A DNA stretch of 55,773 nucleotides from Bordetella parapertussis (GTDB taxonomy: Bacteria > Pseudomonadota > Gammaproteobacteria > Burkholderiales > SG8-41): assembly GCA_945901405.1 (NCBI GenBank), contig CAMDLH010000019.1, forward strand, positions 1 to 55,773, read 5' to 3'. Position numbers and translations under genes: made by a program. The notes under the pieces were generated by a model. The model saw nothing but the letters and a program-made list of their open reading frames with translations. It was not told the DNA's origin and ran no database searches. Numbering within the stretch: the first letter of the stretch is position 1; the number at the start of each line of letters is the position of its first letter. Below are positions 54,384 to 55,773 of the stretch, piece by piece.

Positions 54384-55640
54384 ATGAAACTGTCACGACT
54401 GCTAGTGGGCTTGATTTCGGCGCTGTGGGTGCTGGTGTTTTTTGCCACGCTGGCGACGGTGGTCAACAGCACCAAGGATTATTTGCGCCGTTCGATGGAG
54501 TCACATGCGCAAGACACGGCGACCTCGCTCGGCCTGTCGATCACGCAAAGCAAGAGTTTCAACGATCCGGTCACCATAGAGTTGATGACCAGCGCGATTT
54601 TCGACCGCGGCTACTACAGCGAGATTCTGGTCAAGAAAGCCTCTGGTGACGCCATCTACAAGAAGCGTGTCGAGAAAGCCGTTGAAGGCGTGCCCGCGTG
54701 GTTCATGGGCATGTTTGTCCTGCCCACGCCGCGCATGAATGCGGTGGTGATGGATGGCTGGCGCAAGGCGGCCATCGTCGAGGTCGAAAGCCATCCGGGG
54801 CACGCCTATGCCGAATTGTGGCGCATCTCCAAGAATTCGGCGTCGGTGCTGGGGCTGGTGGCGATTCTTTCGCTGCTGGTGGTGGTGATCGTGCTGCGCA
54901 TGGCGTTGCGTCCGCTCGACGACATGGAGCGCCAGGCCGAAGACATCGCCAAGCGCAAATTCACCATACTCGACAAGCTGCCGTGGGCGCGCGAATTGCA
55001 TCGCATCTCCATTGCGTTGAACTCGATGTGCCATTCGGTGGAGCGCATGTTGACAGAGCAAACCGACCTCGCCGACAAGATGCGCAAGAAAGCCTATGTC
55101 GACGCGGTAACCGGATTGATGAACCGCAACGATTTCAACGAGCAACTGACTCACCTTATCGGTGCGCCGACGAAGTTCGCCACCGGCGCCATCGCGGTGA
55201 TACGCATCCGCGGATTTGCGATCTTTAACGAGCGCAATGGCCGCCAGGCGGGCGATACGCTGCTCAAGCGCACCGCGCAATTATTGCAGGAAGTGTGCAA
55301 AACCCATCCGAATGCGTTTGTCGCCAAGCTCGACGGCCCGGAATTCGCGATCGTGGTGCCGGAGATCCCCGACACGGATGTGCCGAAACTGGGCGACGAC
55401 GTGATCAAGGGGCTGGCGGAAATCGAAGAGTTCCCGCGCACCGAACAAAGCGTCATGGCGCACGCGGGTTTCGCCTATTACCGCTATCACGAAGGTGCGA
55501 GCTTCGGAAAATTGATGGGAACCGCGGGCCAAGCGTTGGGCGTGGCGCAAGGCCGCGGCGTGCCGGCGTGGCATCTGCAACACGAACAGCAAGTCGATCA
55601 AAATGCCGCGTTGACGTTGGAAATAAAGGTTCGTCAGTAG
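54384..55640 (+). CDS. lapD: LapD-like receptor lacking its EAL domain, truncated at an IS element
   Basis: The 418 residues comprise a first membrane helix (LLVGLISALWVLVFFATLATVV), a periplasmic LapD_MoxY_N domain (about 30-150, with DGW near 124-126), a second helix (SVLGLVAILSLLVVVIVLRMAL), HAMP (about 176-228) and a GGDEF-like domain with degenerate DGPEF at 317-321. LapD proteins of this type are about 650 residues and end in an EAL domain that binds c-di-GMP; here that domain is missing. The last residues and stop run into an ISL3-type transposase on the other strand, so the gene was most likely cut by insertion. Confidence 0.85.
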   Translation: MKLSRLLVGLISALWVLVFFATLATVVNSTKDYLRRSMESHAQDTATSLGLSITQSKSFNDPVTIELMTSAIFDRGYYSEILVKKASGDAIYKKRVEKAVEGVPAWFMGMFVLPTPRMNAVVMDGWRKAAIVEVESHPGHAYAELWRISKNSASVLGLVAILSLLVVVIVLRMALRPLDDMERQAEDIAKRKFTILDKLPWARELHRISIALNSMCHSVERMLTEQTDLADKMRKKAYVDAVTGLMNRNDFNEQLTHLIGAPTKFATGAIAVIRIRGFAIFNERNGRQAGDTLLKRTAQLLQEVCKTHPNAFVAKLDGPEFAIVVPEIPDTDVPKLGDDVIKGLAEIEEFPRTEQSVMAHAGFAYYRYHEGASFGKLMGTAGQALGVAQGRGVPAWHLQHEQQVDQNAALTLEIKVRQ

Positions 55641-55773
55641 AATCTGTGGGCGAGCTTTGGTTCGGGTAGTTTGCCAAGTACATGATATAGCGAGAGTTCT
55701 GCCACTCTGAACGTTCGGAATCCGTAAGATTTTCTCATAGTGACTTTTGCTTTGTTGTTAAGACCCTCAATTA
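55634..55773 (-). mobile_element. C-terminal part of an ISL3-family transposase (partial, runs off the window)
   Basis: Minus-strand translation from the window edge gives 45 residues before TGA (55634-55636): IEGLNNKAKVTMRKSYGFRT, followed by FRVAELSLYHVLGKLPEPKL and AHRFY. The EGLNNKAK...YGFR...L is the C-terminal signature of IS204/IS1001/ISL3 DDE transposases. The terminal inverted repeat should lie just left of 55634 but I could not identify it. The stop codon overlaps the end of the lapD-like frame. Confidence 0.85.

Overview
The window is a GC-rich proteobacterial chromosome segment, most likely from a betaproteobacterium (Burkholderiales or a close environmental lineage). The pointers are a hemC-hemD-hemX-hemY cluster, aroQ-accB-accC-prmA followed by a DUF3426 zinc-ribbon gene, and eight Bug-type (TctC family) periplasmic solute receptors. 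No phage, plasmid or CRISPR signature is visible. One tRNA-Arg gene lies near the right end.

Layout. (1) 0.1-3.4 kb: a translationally coupled trio of class-III aminotransferase, SPASM radical SAM enzyme and a zinc-phospholipase-C/S1-nuclease-like protein. (2) 3.5-25.3 kb: an accessory catabolic region. It has a rightward four-gene operon (EthD-like protein, isocitrate-lyase/PEP-mutase family enzyme, FAD monooxygenase, Bug receptor). It also has a leftward six-gene operon (enoyl-CoA hydratase, NDP-forming acyl-CoA synthetase, Bug receptor, MmgE/PrpD, FlK-type thioesterase, MmgE/PrpD). Further Bug receptors are paired with an amidohydrolase or MmgE/PrpD enzymes. No TctA/TctB membrane partner is present. 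Inside this region, at 18.0-19.7 kb, are two secreted-protein genes (cupin, class II aldolase) that look like integron cassettes because attC-like sites follow each. (3) 25.5-30.7 kb: a truncated PQQ-dehydrogenase fragment, a thioredoxin-fold protein and the haem genes. (4) 30.8-36.0 kb: two more Bug receptors, a 6-phosphofructokinase with an unusual Asn103, a TacA/TacT-like toxin-antitoxin pair and a ferredoxin-NAD reductase. (5) 36.0-49.8 kb: housekeeping genes: epimerase, cutA, dsbD, a TlpA-like thioredoxin, aroQ, accBC, prmA, DUF3426, and a glycine-cleavage operon with a two-subunit P protein and an interposed tpx, then dgkA. (6) 49.9-55.8 kb: mscL, a PfkB-family kinase, a glycine-zipper lipoprotein, apaH, cytochrome c5, tRNA-Arg, lapG and a lapD-like gene. 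The lapD-like gene lacks its EAL half and abuts an ISL3-family transposase that runs off the window.

The most unusual signals are four. First, an AT-rich motif of about 28 nt (core GTAAGTTATTGTTTTTA, then a TATTTT-like end) recurs about 13 times, mostly exactly at gene starts or stops. Second, there are attC-like sites around the two secreted-protein genes. Third, a thioesterase keeps the fluoroacetyl-CoA thioesterase catalytic residues at exact spacing inside an acyl-CoA operon. Fourth, an orphan ribbon-helix-helix gene is preceded by three direct repeats at 10-bp spacing. All assignments are by eye, without database searches.
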